NCBI GenBank assembly: GCA_038147155.1
Contig: JAYQTA010000006.1
Location: 89,764 to 153,763 of the forward strand
Origin: Australimonas brisbanensis
Lineage (GTDB): Bacteria > Chloroflexota > Dehalococcoidia > Lucifugimonadales > Australimonadaceae
Length of the DNA: 64,000 nt
Direction of reading: 5' to 3'
A model generated the notes under the pieces. The model saw only the letters and a list, made by a program, of their open reading frames with translations, had not been told where the DNA came from and did no database searches. The translations under genes were made by a program, and so were the position numbers. Each line of letters opens with the position of its first letter. The first letter of the stretch is position 1. Below, one piece after another: positions 41,326 through 49,469 of this stretch.

Positions 41326-41339
41326 TAGACTTGCGGCCA
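41326..41339 (+). promoter_or_regulatory. Promoter giving a near-leaderless nucleotidyltransferase mRNA
   Basis: TTTACG (41302-41307), 18 bp, TAGACT (41326-41331) predicts +1 at 41338, one base before the ATG. No Shine-Dalgarno is present. Confidence 0.5.
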
Positions 41340-42064
41340 TGACGCAGGATGCAGGCATCCGCACCGCGCTGGTGCTGGCGGGAGGCAAGGGCGAACGCCT
41401 GCGCCCCCTCACGGACGATCGCCCCAAGCCCATGGTGGCCGTGGCGGGCGCGCCCATCATCGAGCACCACCTGCGCTGGCTGCGCGCGGGCGGCGTGGAG
41501 CGGGCGATCCTGCTCACGGGCTACCTGCACCAGGTGGTGGCCGACTACTTCGCCACCCCCCGGGTGGAGGGCCTGCGCGTGGAGTGCGTGGCCGAGGCCC
41601 AACCCCTGGGCCGGGGCGGGGCCTTCCGCAACGGCTTCGAGCAGGCGGGCATCACCGACGAACTGGTGATCGGCACCAACGGCGACGTGCTGGCCGCCCA
41701 GCCGCTGGCCGAGATGGCCGCGCTGCACCGCGAGAAGGGGGCGCTCGCCACGTTGCTGCTGACGCAGATGGTGAGCCCCTTCGGTATCGTGGACGTGGAC
41801 GAGACGGGGATGGTGCGGGCGTTCACCGAGAAGCCCCCCCTGCCCTACTGGATCAACGGCGGGGCCTACGTCCTCTCCCGCGAGCTGTTCGCGCGCTTCC
41901 CCCGCCAGGGCGACCACGAGACGGCGCTCTTCCCCCAGCTGGCCCAGGAGAGGCGCATCGCCGCCGTGCGCTCCACGGCCTTCTGGAAGTCGGTGGAATC
42001 GGCCAAGGACTTGCGCGAGGCCGCCGAGTACCTGGCCGCCCACGGCGGGCGCCTGGCCGTCTAG
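41339..42064 (+). CDS. Sugar-phosphate nucleotidyltransferase
   Basis: A 241-residue GT-A fold nucleotidyltransferase. The nucleotide loop is ALVLAGGKGERLRPLTDDRP followed by KPMVAVAGAPIIEHHLRWL. The product-sugar part has PLGRGGAFRNGFEQAG, IGTNGDVLA (the metal-binding GD) and FTEKPPLPYWINGG. It makes an NDP-sugar (GDP-mannose or dTDP/CDP-glucose type) for the glycosyltransferases nearby. It lacks the C-terminal hexapeptide domain of longer relatives. Confidence 0.88.
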   Translation: MTQDAGIRTALVLAGGKGERLRPLTDDRPKPMVAVAGAPIIEHHLRWLRAGGVERAILLTGYLHQVVADYFATPRVEGLRVECVAEAQPLGRGGAFRNGFEQAGITDELVIGTNGDVLAAQPLAEMAALHREKGALATLLLTQMVSPFGIVDVDETGMVRAFTEKPPLPYWINGGAYVLSRELFARFPRQGDHETALFPQLAQERRIAAVRSTAFWKSVESAKDLREAAEYLAAHGGRLAV

Positions 42065-42127
42065 GCCGCCAGGGCCACGCCTGTGCTACAATCGCCGGGC
42101 GACCCCACCAGGGGTCGCTGTGTGTGA

Positions 42128-42204
42128 CGGGGTGTAGCGCAGACCGGCAGCGCGCTTCGTTCGGGACGAAGAGGGCCCGGGTTCAAATCCCGGCACCCCG
42201 ACCA
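42128..42204 (+). tRNA. tRNA-Pro (anticodon CGG)
   Basis: Acceptor CGGGGTG (42128-42134) pairs with CACCCCG (42194-42200), and ACCA is encoded at 42201-42204. The anticodon arm CTTCG-TTCGGGA-CGAAG gives anticodon CGG for codon CCG, common in this GC-rich genome. The T arm is CCGGG-TTCAAAT-CCCGG. A TACAAT at 42087-42092 is a suitable -10, and a strong terminator follows. Confidence 0.96.
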
Positions 42205-42217
42205 ACCGTCGGCAACC

Positions 42218-42247
42218 CAACGGGCCGCTCATGAGAGCGGCCCGTTG
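42218..42247 (+). terminator. Strong hairpin terminator after tRNA-Pro
   Basis: CAACGGGCCGCTC / GAGCGGCCCGTTG is a perfect 13-bp stem with loop ATGA, starting 14 bp after the tRNA and followed by CTGTTGG. The 160 bp between it and pstS contain no other gene. Confidence 0.88.
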
Positions 42248-42365
42248 CTGTTGGCCCGTGCGAACGCGGACCGGGGCCCCTTGCGGGACCCCGGCCGAGC
42301 GAGAACCGAGCGGGCGGCTGGACGCGGGAGGGTATGTCCTTACCCGCCCGCGGGGGTCTGTACCG

Positions 42366-43346
42366 TTACAGGCCTGCGTTCTGGAGGTTGCCGGCGTAGA
42401 TGGAAGCGTCGGAGGCCACGTAGCCCACCGCTTCCGTCAGCTCCGCGCCGTGCTCCATGTAGAAGCGGATGAACGCCGCAACCTCCGGCTTGGCCGGGAG
42501 GCCTTGTTCACGTAGATGAACAGCGGGCGGGAGAGGGGGTGTACTCGCCCGCCTCGATGTTGCCACCGTGCAATCAACGCACCCGTTGCCGCTGTCGATG
42601 GCGACTGCCTTCACCCGGGAGGCGTTCTCCACGTAGTAGGCGAAGCCGAAGTAGCCCAAGGCGCCACCGTCGCCGCCCACACCCTGCACCAGGACGTTGT
42701 CGTCCTCGGACGCCGTGTAGTCGGCCCGGCTCGCCTGCACCTCACCCACGATCTCCTCGGTGAAGTAGTCGAAGGTGCCGGAGTCGGTGCCGGGACCGTA
42801 GAGGCGCAGACGCTGGTCGGGGAAGCCCGCGCGCACCTGCGACCAGTTGTCGATGGTCGAGCCCGGCTCCCAGATCTTCTTCAGCTCAGCGACGGTCAGG
42901 CAATCCACGAAGGTGTTGGCCGGGTTGACCACTACCGAGAGGCCGTCGGTGCCCACACGCATCTCGATGTACTCGACGCCGTTCTTGGCGGCCGCCTCGG
43001 CCTCGGAGGACTTGATGGGCCGGGAGGCGTCGGAGATGTCGGTCTCACCCACGGTGAAGCGCTTGAAGCCGCCACCCGTGCCCGACACGCCCACGTTCAC
43101 CTGCACGCCCGGCTGGCCCCTGCGGAACTCCTCAGCCACGGCCTCGGTGATGGGGAAGACGGTGGACGAGCCGTCCACCTCGATAGACCCGCTCAAACGC
43201 GGGGTCGGCGTGGGCCCGCTGTTGGTGCTGCCACCGCTGTTGGGGGTGGCGGTCGGGTCGCTGTTGCCACAGGCAGCGGCGACCAGGGCCACGATGGCCA
43301 GGGTCAGCACCGCCAGTGCCCCCTTGATGTTGCTCAGTCTCTTCAT
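42366..43346 (-). CDS. pstS: PstS-like phosphate-binding lipoprotein with a locally shifted frame
   Basis: A 326-residue substrate-binding protein. The lipoprotein signal ends LVALVAAAC (Cys26), then a Thr/Pro/Ser linker. The ligand site shows VDGSSTVFPITEAVAEEF, SGTGGGFKRFTVGETDISDA, VGTDGLSVVVNP and GPGTDSGTFDYFTEEI. Between about 42585 and 42490 the translation (TSRRASTPPLPPAVHLREQG) is not PstS-like. Neighbouring frames contain NIEAGEYTP and PLFIYVNK, the expected sequence, so several small indels cancel and reopen the frame for KPEVAAFIRFYMEHGAELT. ATG 43346 follows TAGGAGGGACGTTC. No pstCAB genes adjoin it. Confidence 0.82.
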   Translation of the reverse strand: MKRLSNIKGALAVLTLAIVALVAAACGNSDPTATPNSGGSTNSGPTPTPRLSGSIEVDGSSTVFPITEAVAEEFRRGQPGVQVNVGVSGTGGGFKRFTVGETDISDASRPIKSSEAEAAAKNGVEYIEMRVGTDGLSVVVNPANTFVDCLTVAELKKIWEPGSTIDNWSQVRAGFPDQRLRLYGPGTDSGTFDYFTEEIVGEVQASRADYTASEDDNVLVQGVGGDGGALGYFGFAYYVENASRVKAVAIDSGNGCVDCTVATSRRASTPPLPPAVHLREQGLPAKPEVAAFIRFYMEHGAELTEAVGYVASDASIYAGNLQNAGL

Positions 43347-43414
43347 GAACGTCCCTCCTAGATGTTGTGCTGCGGGTTCACCCCCAACGCTAGAAGGGGC
43401 AGCGCTCCGTGTTG

Positions 43415-43453
43415 TTAACAGGGAGCGGCGGGAGCATTAAGGCCGGGTTAAGG
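43415..43453. promoter_or_regulatory. Possible Pho-box-like TTAA direct repeats
   Basis: TTAACA (43415), TTAAGG (43437) and TTAAGG (43448) recur at 22- and 11-bp steps upstream of pstS. PhoB/PhoP response regulators bind direct repeats with an 11-bp period, often TTAAC-like. GTTCACCCC(C)AACGC also occurs twice in this 270-bp gap (43375 and 43529). Only the spacing and location support the call. Confidence 0.35.
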
Positions 43454-43616
43454 CATGACGAACAGACCTCGTCCACAGCCCGGCAGGCCGTCGCGTACCC
43501 ACGAACGCTCACGCGCCGTTAATCCCCTGTTCACCCCAACGCGTCACAGCCAGCGTCCAATGGAGGTGGAGAGGCCTCAGATAGGGCCCTTCATCGGTAG
43601 GGAAGGAGGCGGCCAC

Positions 43617-43868
43617 ATGACCGCAGGGACGCAGGAAGCGCGTGAGATGACGCTGACCCAGAAGCTGTTCAAGTGGATCGGGGAGCGGGTGTTGGCGCCG
43701 GAGCCCGGCAAGGGCTGCGTGGCGTGCGGAGCACTGATGGAGTTGTACGGCGAGCGGCTGGAGGATATCGGCCCGGAGGTGGCGATCAGCCGTCAGGTGT
43801 GGGAGTGTCCGGCCTGCGGCAACCGCGCCGAGGACGTGGCCGCCATCACCTGGCCCACCGAGTCTTAA
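43617..43868 (+). CDS. Small zinc-ribbon protein
   Basis: An 83-residue protein with two CxxC knuckles, GCVACGALMELYG and ECPACGNRAEDVA, about 35 residues apart, which together would bind one zinc. The N-terminal part MTLTQKLFKWIGERVLAPEP is helical. ATG 43617 is set by AAGGAGGCGGCCAC. I do not know its function; zinc ribbons of this size often act in transcription or protein-protein contacts. It is divergent from pstS and overlaps the convergent glycosyltransferase gene by 4 bp. Confidence 0.75.
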   Translation: MTAGTQEAREMTLTQKLFKWIGERVLAPEPGKGCVACGALMELYGERLEDIGPEVAISRQVWECPACGNRAEDVAAITWPTES

Positions 43869-45262
43869 CCCCCCGCACCTCTGGGGTGCTGGCCCTTCCG
43901 CCAACCCCAGGCCAGGAGGCAGATGAGCACTGCCGCCCAGGCGCTGGTGAGGAGCGCTGTCTCCCACCCCCACGCCCGGTAGTCGGGGAAGAGGAACGCG
44001 AGGGCCCGGAAGGGGGCGAAGCGCAAGGTGAAGGGGTCAACGGCGATGACCACCTCCCGCGCGTGCCCCGCCCACGCCAACGCTCCGGTGACGGCCAGCG
44101 TGTAGGCGGCCAGCGCACCGGTGAGCGCATGCACGGTGTGCCCGCCGCGCGCCAGCACCAGGGCGAGCGGAACGACCAGGAGGGGCACCACGGTAATGAG
44201 GGTGCGGCCGGGGAACCACCAGCCCATCATGGTGATGGCGACGAAGGCCGCCACGCCCACCTGCGCCCCCACCAGCGCGACCAGCAGCCGGGCAAGCCCG
44301 CCCCGGCGGGCCAGCGCCCCCAGCCCCGCCACAGACACCAGCAGCACCGGTGACCAGCGCGCCAGGCCGAAACGCTCGTCGGCCAGGAGGCCCACCAACC
44401 GGTAGGCGCGTTCGAGGAAGGCGAGGTGGCGGCCCAGGACGGTGGCCGTGTCCTCGCCCGCGTAGACGACCCCCACGCTGTAGGGAGTGAGCGCGCCGAA
44501 GGTGTGCAGGTGCCACCAGACGTACGCCGCACCGCTCAGCGCCCCGGCCCCAGACAGGGCGAGGCGCCCCGGCTGGTCGGCGCGCCAGAGCACCCACAGC
44601 CCCACCAGCCCGGCCAGTGGGGCGTACTTGACGCCCAGCCACATCAGCACCGTGAGCGCGGCGGCCACCCCCAGCGCGCGCAGGGGGCCGGGGCGCGCCC
44701 CCAGGCCCAGGTGAAGCGCAGCCAGCAGCGCCAGGGCGGCGGGGAGTTCCGGGTAGACCTCGGTGGCATAGATGAACGGACTCGCGCTCAGGCCTACTGC
44801 CAGCGCCGCCGCCGCGCTCCATCCGGCGCTGCCCGTGACCCGCACCGCCAGCGCCCACGCCAGGACGAAGGTGAGCGCCGCCAGCACCGCCAGCTGGGCC
44901 TGCGCACCGGCGAGGCCCCCCAGCGCGAAGCCGGGCAGGAGCAGGATGGACAGGCCGGGGTTGTGGGGGCTCAGCAGCGTGCCGTCCGGGCGGGGGACGC
45001 TCTGGCGCCACAGGCCCTCTGGGTGGTCGAAGAACGCCTCGTAGGAGCGCGCGGCCTCCTGGTTGCGCAGGTCCAGGTCGCCGTCCTGGAGGAGGCTCTG
45101 GGTGGTGAGCAGGTAGAAGGGCTCATCGCCCGTGATGGCCGCGCCCCGGCTGGCGCGGATGTCCACGGAGGCGGCGTAGGCGCCGCAGAGGATGAGGAAG
45201 ACGAAGGCCCCCGTGAGCGCCAGGCGGCGCGCACGAGGGCCGATGCGCCAGGGTGAGCGCAT
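43865..45262 (-). CDS. GT-C type membrane glycosyltransferase (ArnT/PMT-like)
   Basis: A 465-residue integral membrane protein with roughly eleven helices. After the first helix comes ITGDEPFYLLTTQSLLQDGD, with the acidic pair typical of lipid-phosphate-sugar-dependent GT-C enzymes (GT39/GT83-like). The rest is hydrophobic with a large outside loop near GVVYAGEDTATVLGRHLAF. Start ATG 45262 lies 3 bp after the iron-binding protein stop. It probably uses polyprenyl-phosphate sugars such as those made by the GT2 enzymes in this window. Confidence 0.8.
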   Translation of the reverse strand: MRSPWRIGPRARRLALTGAFVFLILCGAYAASVDIRASRGAAITGDEPFYLLTTQSLLQDGDLDLRNQEAARSYEAFFDHPEGLWRQSVPRPDGTLLSPHNPGLSILLLPGFALGGLAGAQAQLAVLAALTFVLAWALAVRVTGSAGWSAAAALAVGLSASPFIYATEVYPELPAALALLAALHLGLGARPGPLRALGVAAALTVLMWLGVKYAPLAGLVGLWVLWRADQPGRLALSGAGALSGAAYVWWHLHTFGALTPYSVGVVYAGEDTATVLGRHLAFLERAYRLVGLLADERFGLARWSPVLLVSVAGLGALARRGGLARLLVALVGAQVGVAAFVAITMMGWWFPGRTLITVVPLLVVPLALVLARGGHTVHALTGALAAYTLAVTGALAWAGHAREVVIAVDPFTLRFAPFRALAFLFPDYRAWGWETALLTSAWAAVLICLLAWGWRKGQHPRGAGG

Positions 45263-45265
45263 GGG

Positions 45266-46297
45266 CTAAAGGATGACCCCGGCCTCACGCAGCAGGCGCA
45301 GGGTGCCCTCCAGGTCGCCCAGGCCGTCCAGGTCGATGTCGGGCGGAGCCAGTTCATCCAGGGGCGGCAGCTCGTCCGCGGGCTCCACGCCCGCAGCCAG
45401 CGGGTACTCGCGCGTCTCGGTGGCGAAGTAGCCCTGCGACTCGGCGGAGAGCATGTAGCGGATGAAGCGCTGGGCCGCGTCCGGAACGTCCGTATTGGCC
45501 ACGATGCCCGCCGCCGCCACGTCCACCACCGCGCCGGCATCCCCCGCGCCCAGGAAGGCATTGCGCGCCCCGAAGTCCTCGCCCGTCTCCGCGATGAGGC
45601 GCGGGACGTAGTAGTGGTTCACGAAGCCAACGTCCACCTCACCGGAGGCCACGGCCTGCACGATGGAGATGAGGTTGGGGTAGGTCCTCGGCTCGTTGGC
45701 CTTGATGCCCTCCAGCCACGCCAGTGCTGCAGCGTCACCGTGCAGCAGGCGGATGGCAGTGAGGGTGATCTGCCACTCACCGTGGGTGGGTGCCCAGCCG
45801 ATGCGCCCGCGCCAGCGTGGGTCCGTGAAGTCCATGATGGAGGCGGGAAGGTCGCGGGCGGGGTCCACGTGCTCGGTGTTGTAGACCACCACCTTGGAAC
45901 GTCCGGACAGTCCCACCCACTCATCGCGCTTGGACCGGAACGCCGGGGCGACCTGCTCCGTGATGTCCGCTGGTAGCGCGGCCAGCAGCCCCGCCTCGGA
46001 CAACGCGGCCCAGCCACTCGGCTCCGCCAGGTAGACCACGTCGGCGCGGGCGTTGGGGCCCTCCTCGCGCAGCGTGGCGATGATGCTCGCCGTGGTGTCG
46101 TAGCGCACGTTGATGTTGATGCCGGTGTCCGTGGCGAAGCGCTCCAGCAGCGGCTGCACCAGCGAGCGGGTGCGCGAGGAGTAGATGACCAGCGTCTCGG
46201 CGTCCTTGCCGCAGCCCGCCAGCACCAGCGTTGCCGTCAGCGCCAGGAGGGCGAGCAGGGCCAGCAGCCGGGCCCTGTGGATGATGCGTGTGTTCAT
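45266..46297 (-). CDS. Iron(III) ABC transporter substrate-binding lipoprotein
   Basis: A 343-residue FbpA/AfuA-type protein. Lipoprotein signal ends LVLAGCGKD (Cys29). The mature part begins TLVIYSSRTRSLVQPLLERF, then LPASIMDFTDPRWRGRIGWA. The adjacent tyrosines Tyr229-Tyr230 in FVNHYYVPRLIAE match the iron-coordinating YY of ferric-binding proteins. The permease and ATPase genes are about 4.5 kb upstream (53603-50866), with a FEA1-like lipoprotein gene immediately before this one. Confidence 0.87.
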   Translation of the reverse strand: MNTRIIHRARLLALLALLALTATLVLAGCGKDAETLVIYSSRTRSLVQPLLERFATDTGININVRYDTTASIIATLREEGPNARADVVYLAEPSGWAALSEAGLLAALPADITEQVAPAFRSKRDEWVGLSGRSKVVVYNTEHVDPARDLPASIMDFTDPRWRGRIGWAPTHGEWQITLTAIRLLHGDAAALAWLEGIKANEPRTYPNLISIVQAVASGEVDVGFVNHYYVPRLIAETGEDFGARNAFLGAGDAGAVVDVAAAGIVANTDVPDAAQRFIRYMLSAESQGYFATETREYPLAAGVEPADELPPLDELAPPDIDLDGLGDLEGTLRLLREAGVIL

Positions 46298-46309
46298 GGT
46301 TCCACCTGC

Positions 46310-46331
46310 GGGGCCGGGCGTGCCCGGCCCC
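46310..46331 (-). terminator. GC hairpin between FEA1-like and iron-binding genes
   Basis: GGGGCCGGGC and GCCCGGCCCC form a 10-bp inverted repeat with a minimal loop, in the 56-bp gap. It may attenuate read-through or stabilise the upstream mRNA end. Confidence 0.5.
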
Positions 46332-46353
46332 CGTTTGCTCGATGGGGTTCAGG

Positions 46354-47481
46354 TTAGGCGGGCGGCTCTGCGATAACCAGGGCCGCGGGGATGCCCAGCG
46401 CCTCCCGCACGGCGGGCGCGTTGAGGATGGCGTACAGCTCCTGCTCGATGGTGGCGGGCACCGCGCCCGGTGCCGAGCGGTAGAGGGCATCGATGCGCGC
46501 CGCACCCGCCGGGTCGGCGGAGGCCACGGTGCCGCGGATGGTCTGGTAGAAGGCCCATCCCTCGTTCAGCTCCACCAGCTGCTCATCCACCGGGGCTGCC
46601 AGGGCCTTGCCGCCGTAACGCAGCGTCGCCAGATAGAAGACGGAGTTCAGGTAGCCGCGAATGCGCCCGGCGGAGGCCTCGAACGCCGCCTCGTTGCCCG
46701 AGCGGGAGGTCGCCAGCAGGAGGGCCCACTCGGCCACCATGGGGTCGGCCAGCAGGCCGGTGCGGGAGAAGTTCCCCTCCCGTGAGCGCGCGGTGGCAAG
46801 GATGGAGTGGGCCCGCACCCCCTCGGCGTTCGCCGAGCCGATGACGATGGCCGCACCCTCGTCCACGTTGTGCGGCGCGCCGGAGGCGTCATCGGTGTTG
46901 CCCGCAGCGAGCTTGGCCCGCGCCGCCTCCACCTCCACCAGCGCCTTGCCGTAGATCGCCATCTGCAGCCCCTTGTCCACCAGTTGGCGGCGCGCCGCAT
47001 CGCTCACACCGGCGCCGGGGCCGGTGGCATCGAGGCCCGCTGAGATGACCGCGTCGATGAAGCTGCTCGTCCCGTAGGCGTCAGCGCCGCCGGGGAAGAC
47101 GTCGAGCACCGCAGGATCGGTGGCGATGCCCCTGAAGGTGCGGACGGTGCCATCGGACTTGGGGGAGTTCTTGCCGTTCTCGTAGATGGTCCTGGCCGTC
47201 GCCCAATCGCCCTGGGCGATGGCCGCCAACATGTCGGTCCGGTCCAGCGGCAGGTTGAAGTAGCCCTCCACGTCGCTCACGGGCTTGTAGAGACCCGCAT
47301 CGCTGCTGACGGACCCCGAGACGCCGCTGTTGGAGACCGAGCCGGACAGGTTGCCCGCATCGTCCACCGTCACGACGCCGGGGCGATCCTCGCCGGAGCA
47401 CGCCGCCAGGGCCGTCAGGGCCAGGGCAAGCGCCGCGAGGGCAAACGCCCTAGGGATGGAGCTGATGGATCGTGTGTGCAT
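46354..47481 (-). CDS. FEA1-like iron-associated lipoprotein
   Basis: A 375-residue exported lipoprotein (signal ending LTALAACSG, Cys28). The region VEGYFNLPLDRTDMLAAIAQ, then GDWATARTIYENGKNSPKSD recalls the FEA1 / low-iron-inducible periplasmic protein family first known from algae. That is from memory of motif style, not a search. The helical remainder (VEAARAKLAAGN; LNSVFYLATLRYGGKALAAP) fits. Its placement directly before an iron-binding protein supports an iron-acquisition role. ATG 47481 follows GAGGAGTGCAGCC. Confidence 0.62.
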   Translation of the reverse strand: MHTRSISSIPRAFALAALALALTALAACSGEDRPGVVTVDDAGNLSGSVSNSGVSGSVSSDAGLYKPVSDVEGYFNLPLDRTDMLAAIAQGDWATARTIYENGKNSPKSDGTVRTFRGIATDPAVLDVFPGGADAYGTSSFIDAVISAGLDATGPGAGVSDAARRQLVDKGLQMAIYGKALVEVEAARAKLAAGNTDDASGAPHNVDEGAAIVIGSANAEGVRAHSILATARSREGNFSRTGLLADPMVAEWALLLATSRSGNEAAFEASAGRIRGYLNSVFYLATLRYGGKALAAPVDEQLVELNEGWAFYQTIRGTVASADPAGAARIDALYRSAPGAVPATIEQELYAILNAPAVREALGIPAALVIAEPPA

Positions 47482-47553
47482 GGCTGCACTCCTCACATGG
47501 TGTTGGAGGAGGCTGAAGCCTCCCGCTTGTTTACCTGAAGTCATGGCCCGTCG

Positions 47554-48222
47554 TCATGGCCGCAGCAGCTGGCGCGCCATGCCCACCGGCACGCGCCAGA
47601 GGTAGTCCGTACGCACGAAGGAGGCCCCGTGGGTGCGGACACGCCAGGCGATGGGCACCTCGGCCAATCGCATGCGCTTGCGCAGCAGGTCGAGGGTGAG
47701 CACCTGGGCGTAGTTGTAGTCGTGGATGATCTCAGCCACGGCCAGCGCGCGGGCCGAGAAGGCCCGGAAGCCGGTCTGCCCGTCGCTGATGCGTCGCCCC
47801 GCCGCGAGGCACAGCGCCGCCGTGAACACCCGGTTGGCGAGGTTGCGAGAGAGGCGCTGACCCCGGCGGATGCCCGCGTAGCGCGAGCCCAGCACGTAGT
47901 CGGCCCCCGCCTCCAGCGCCGCCAGCAGGGCGGGGAGCTGGGCCGGGTCGTACTCCCCGTCTGCGTCCAGGTAGACCGCCGCGCGCGCGTCCATGGCGCG
48001 CGCCTGGGCCAGCCCCGTGCGTAGTGCGGCGCCCAGCCCCCGGTTGCGCGGATGGCGCACCACCGCGTCGGCCCCGTGAGCCGCGGCAACGTCACCGGAT
48101 CCGTCGGTCGAACCGTCGTCCACCACCACCACCCGCAGACCGGGCACCAGGGCGCGGGGCACCGCCTCCAAGGCGGCGGGCAGGTTGTCCCGTTCGTTGA
48201 AGGCGGGTATCACCACCACCAC
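47554..48222 (-). CDS. Family 2 glycosyltransferase
   Basis: A GT2 domain of about 220 residues: VVIPAFNERDNLPAALEAV, VVVVDDGSTDGSGDVAAAHG, RGLGAALRTGLAQARAMDAR, YLDADGEYDPAQLPALL (DAD metal motif) and SDGQTGFRAFSARAL. The start is uncertain. The first possible codon is one of four GTGs at 48222-48213, with no ribosome site, while the same frame stays open upstream across the end of the flippase-like gene. A fusion to that gene, broken by a one-base slip near 48230, is as likely as separate genes. Confidence 0.78.
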   Translation of the reverse strand: MVVVIPAFNERDNLPAALEAVPRALVPGLRVVVVDDGSTDGSGDVAAAHGADAVVRHPRNRGLGAALRTGLAQARAMDARAAVYLDADGEYDPAQLPALLAALEAGADYVLGSRYAGIRRGQRLSRNLANRVFTAALCLAAGRRISDGQTGFRAFSARALAVAEIIHDYNYAQVLTLDLLRKRMRLAEVPIAWRVRTHGASFVRTDYLWRVPVGMARQLLRP

Positions 48223-49369
48223 CGGGCCCCGCGCCCATCGGCGCGGGCGGAAGGGGCCGCCAGGCCGGGAGCCACTGACGGGCCAGCACCGCGCCCACTG
48301 CACAGACCGGCGCAGCGGCCAGCGCCCCCCAGCCGAGGCCTGGCAGGCCCAGCGCACCCAGCAGGCCCGCCAGCGCCAGGGGCGGCGCAACGGCCAGCAG
48401 GGGGAGGCGTAGCGCGCGTGCAGCGCCGGCGGGCGCAGCCTCAGTCACGGCACCCAAAAGGCCCACGGTGAATGCGTAGGCGAACTTGATTCCGTGGGTG
48501 AGCAGCGCCAGGGCCAGCGCCTCAGAGGCAGGGATGCCATGGGCGGCGAGGGCCCCGGTCATGGCCGCCTCGTACACCCCCACCCCGCCGGGGGTCAGGT
48601 GCACCGTCTGAGAGAGGATGGTGAAGGCGGTGACGCCCACGGCAGCGGTGAACGAGAGTTCCAGCCCCGCCGCCTGGGCCGCGGCGTACAGCACGAACCC
48701 CTCCAGCACCCACGAGGGGAGCGTCCAGGCCGCCGCCATGACCAGTTGACGTGGGCCCATCCCCCGCACCGCCTGACGCACCCGGACAGCGACCGGTGCC
48801 AGCACGGAAGGCAGCGGCAGCGAGCGGGTGCCCCGCACCTCGCCGAGGACCAGGGCACCGGCGGCTAGCATCAGGGCCGTGACGGCGACGGAGGGCAGAC
48901 CCAGGAGCGGGGCCATGAGCGCGGCGGTCAGCGCCAGCAGGCACGCCAGGTCCAGAACCCGCGCGGCCAGGGTGGACACCGTGGCCCGCTCCAGCCCCAG
49001 GCCGTGACGGGAGGCCAGCAGGGGCCGCAGCACCTCACCGCCCTTCACCGGTAGGACGTGATTGGCCAGCAGTGCAGCCTGAAGGATGGCGAACCCGCGC
49101 CCCGCGTGCAGCCCCGGCAGCAGGCGCGACCAGGCCACGGCGCGCAGGGCGAAGGCCCCGGTGTAGGCGGCCAGCAGCCCGGCCAGGAGCCACGGACGCA
49201 CCGCCATCGCGCTCACCGCAGCGCCCACCCGCACCAGGTCCACGGCCCACGCCACAGCGGCGATGGCTGCCACGGTGAGCCCCATGCCCACACCCACGCG
49301 CACCCGTCGTCCGCGCAGCAGGGTGCGCAGCGACGTAGGTGGTGGGTTGCTGACGGCGGACTGGCGCAA
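48092..49369 (-). CDS. Lysylphosphatidylglycerol synthase-type flippase domain (UPF0104-like)
   Basis: An integral membrane protein of the LPG_synthase_TM/UPF0104 family: eight or so helices, with AILQAALLANHVLPVKGGEV, SWVLEGFVLYAAAQAAGLEL and the typical QTVHLTPGGVGVYEAAMTGA. Real homology ends near residue 375. The final 48 residues (Gly/Arg/Pro) overlap the GT2 domain antisense-free but in another frame and are probably not native. Start TTG 49369 has GAGG seven bases upstream and a promoter at 49407-49435. Flippase-like plus GT2 pairs commonly assemble membrane glycolipids. Confidence 0.8.
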   Translation of the reverse strand: MRQSAVSNPPPTSLRTLLRGRRVRVGVGMGLTVAAIAAVAWAVDLVRVGAAVSAMAVRPWLLAGLLAAYTGAFALRAVAWSRLLPGLHAGRGFAILQAALLANHVLPVKGGEVLRPLLASRHGLGLERATVSTLAARVLDLACLLALTAALMAPLLGLPSVAVTALMLAAGALVLGEVRGTRSLPLPSVLAPVAVRVRQAVRGMGPRQLVMAAAWTLPSWVLEGFVLYAAAQAAGLELSFTAAVGVTAFTILSQTVHLTPGGVGVYEAAMTGALAAHGIPASEALALALLTHGIKFAYAFTVGLLGAVTEAAPAGAARALRLPLLAVAPPLALAGLLGALGLPGLGWGALAAAPVCAVGAVLARQWLPAWRPLPPAPMGAGPGGGGDTRLQRTGQPARRLGGGAPRPGARSAGGGGGRRFDRRIR

Positions 49370-49406
49370 CGGGGTGCCTCACCGGGCAGGTTGAACGTTG
49401 AGACGA

Positions 49407-49435
49407 ACAGTACAGTTAGTATGCCCTAATTGCAA
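49407..49435 (-). promoter_or_regulatory. Promoter for the flippase/GT2 genes
   Basis: TTGCAA (49435-49430), a 17-bp spacer and TACTGT (49412-49407) precede the TTG start at 49369. The region is AT-rich compared with everything around it. Confidence 0.55.
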
Positions 49436-49469
49436 GAGGTAGGCTGGGCTTCATCATCGGCCCGTGCGG

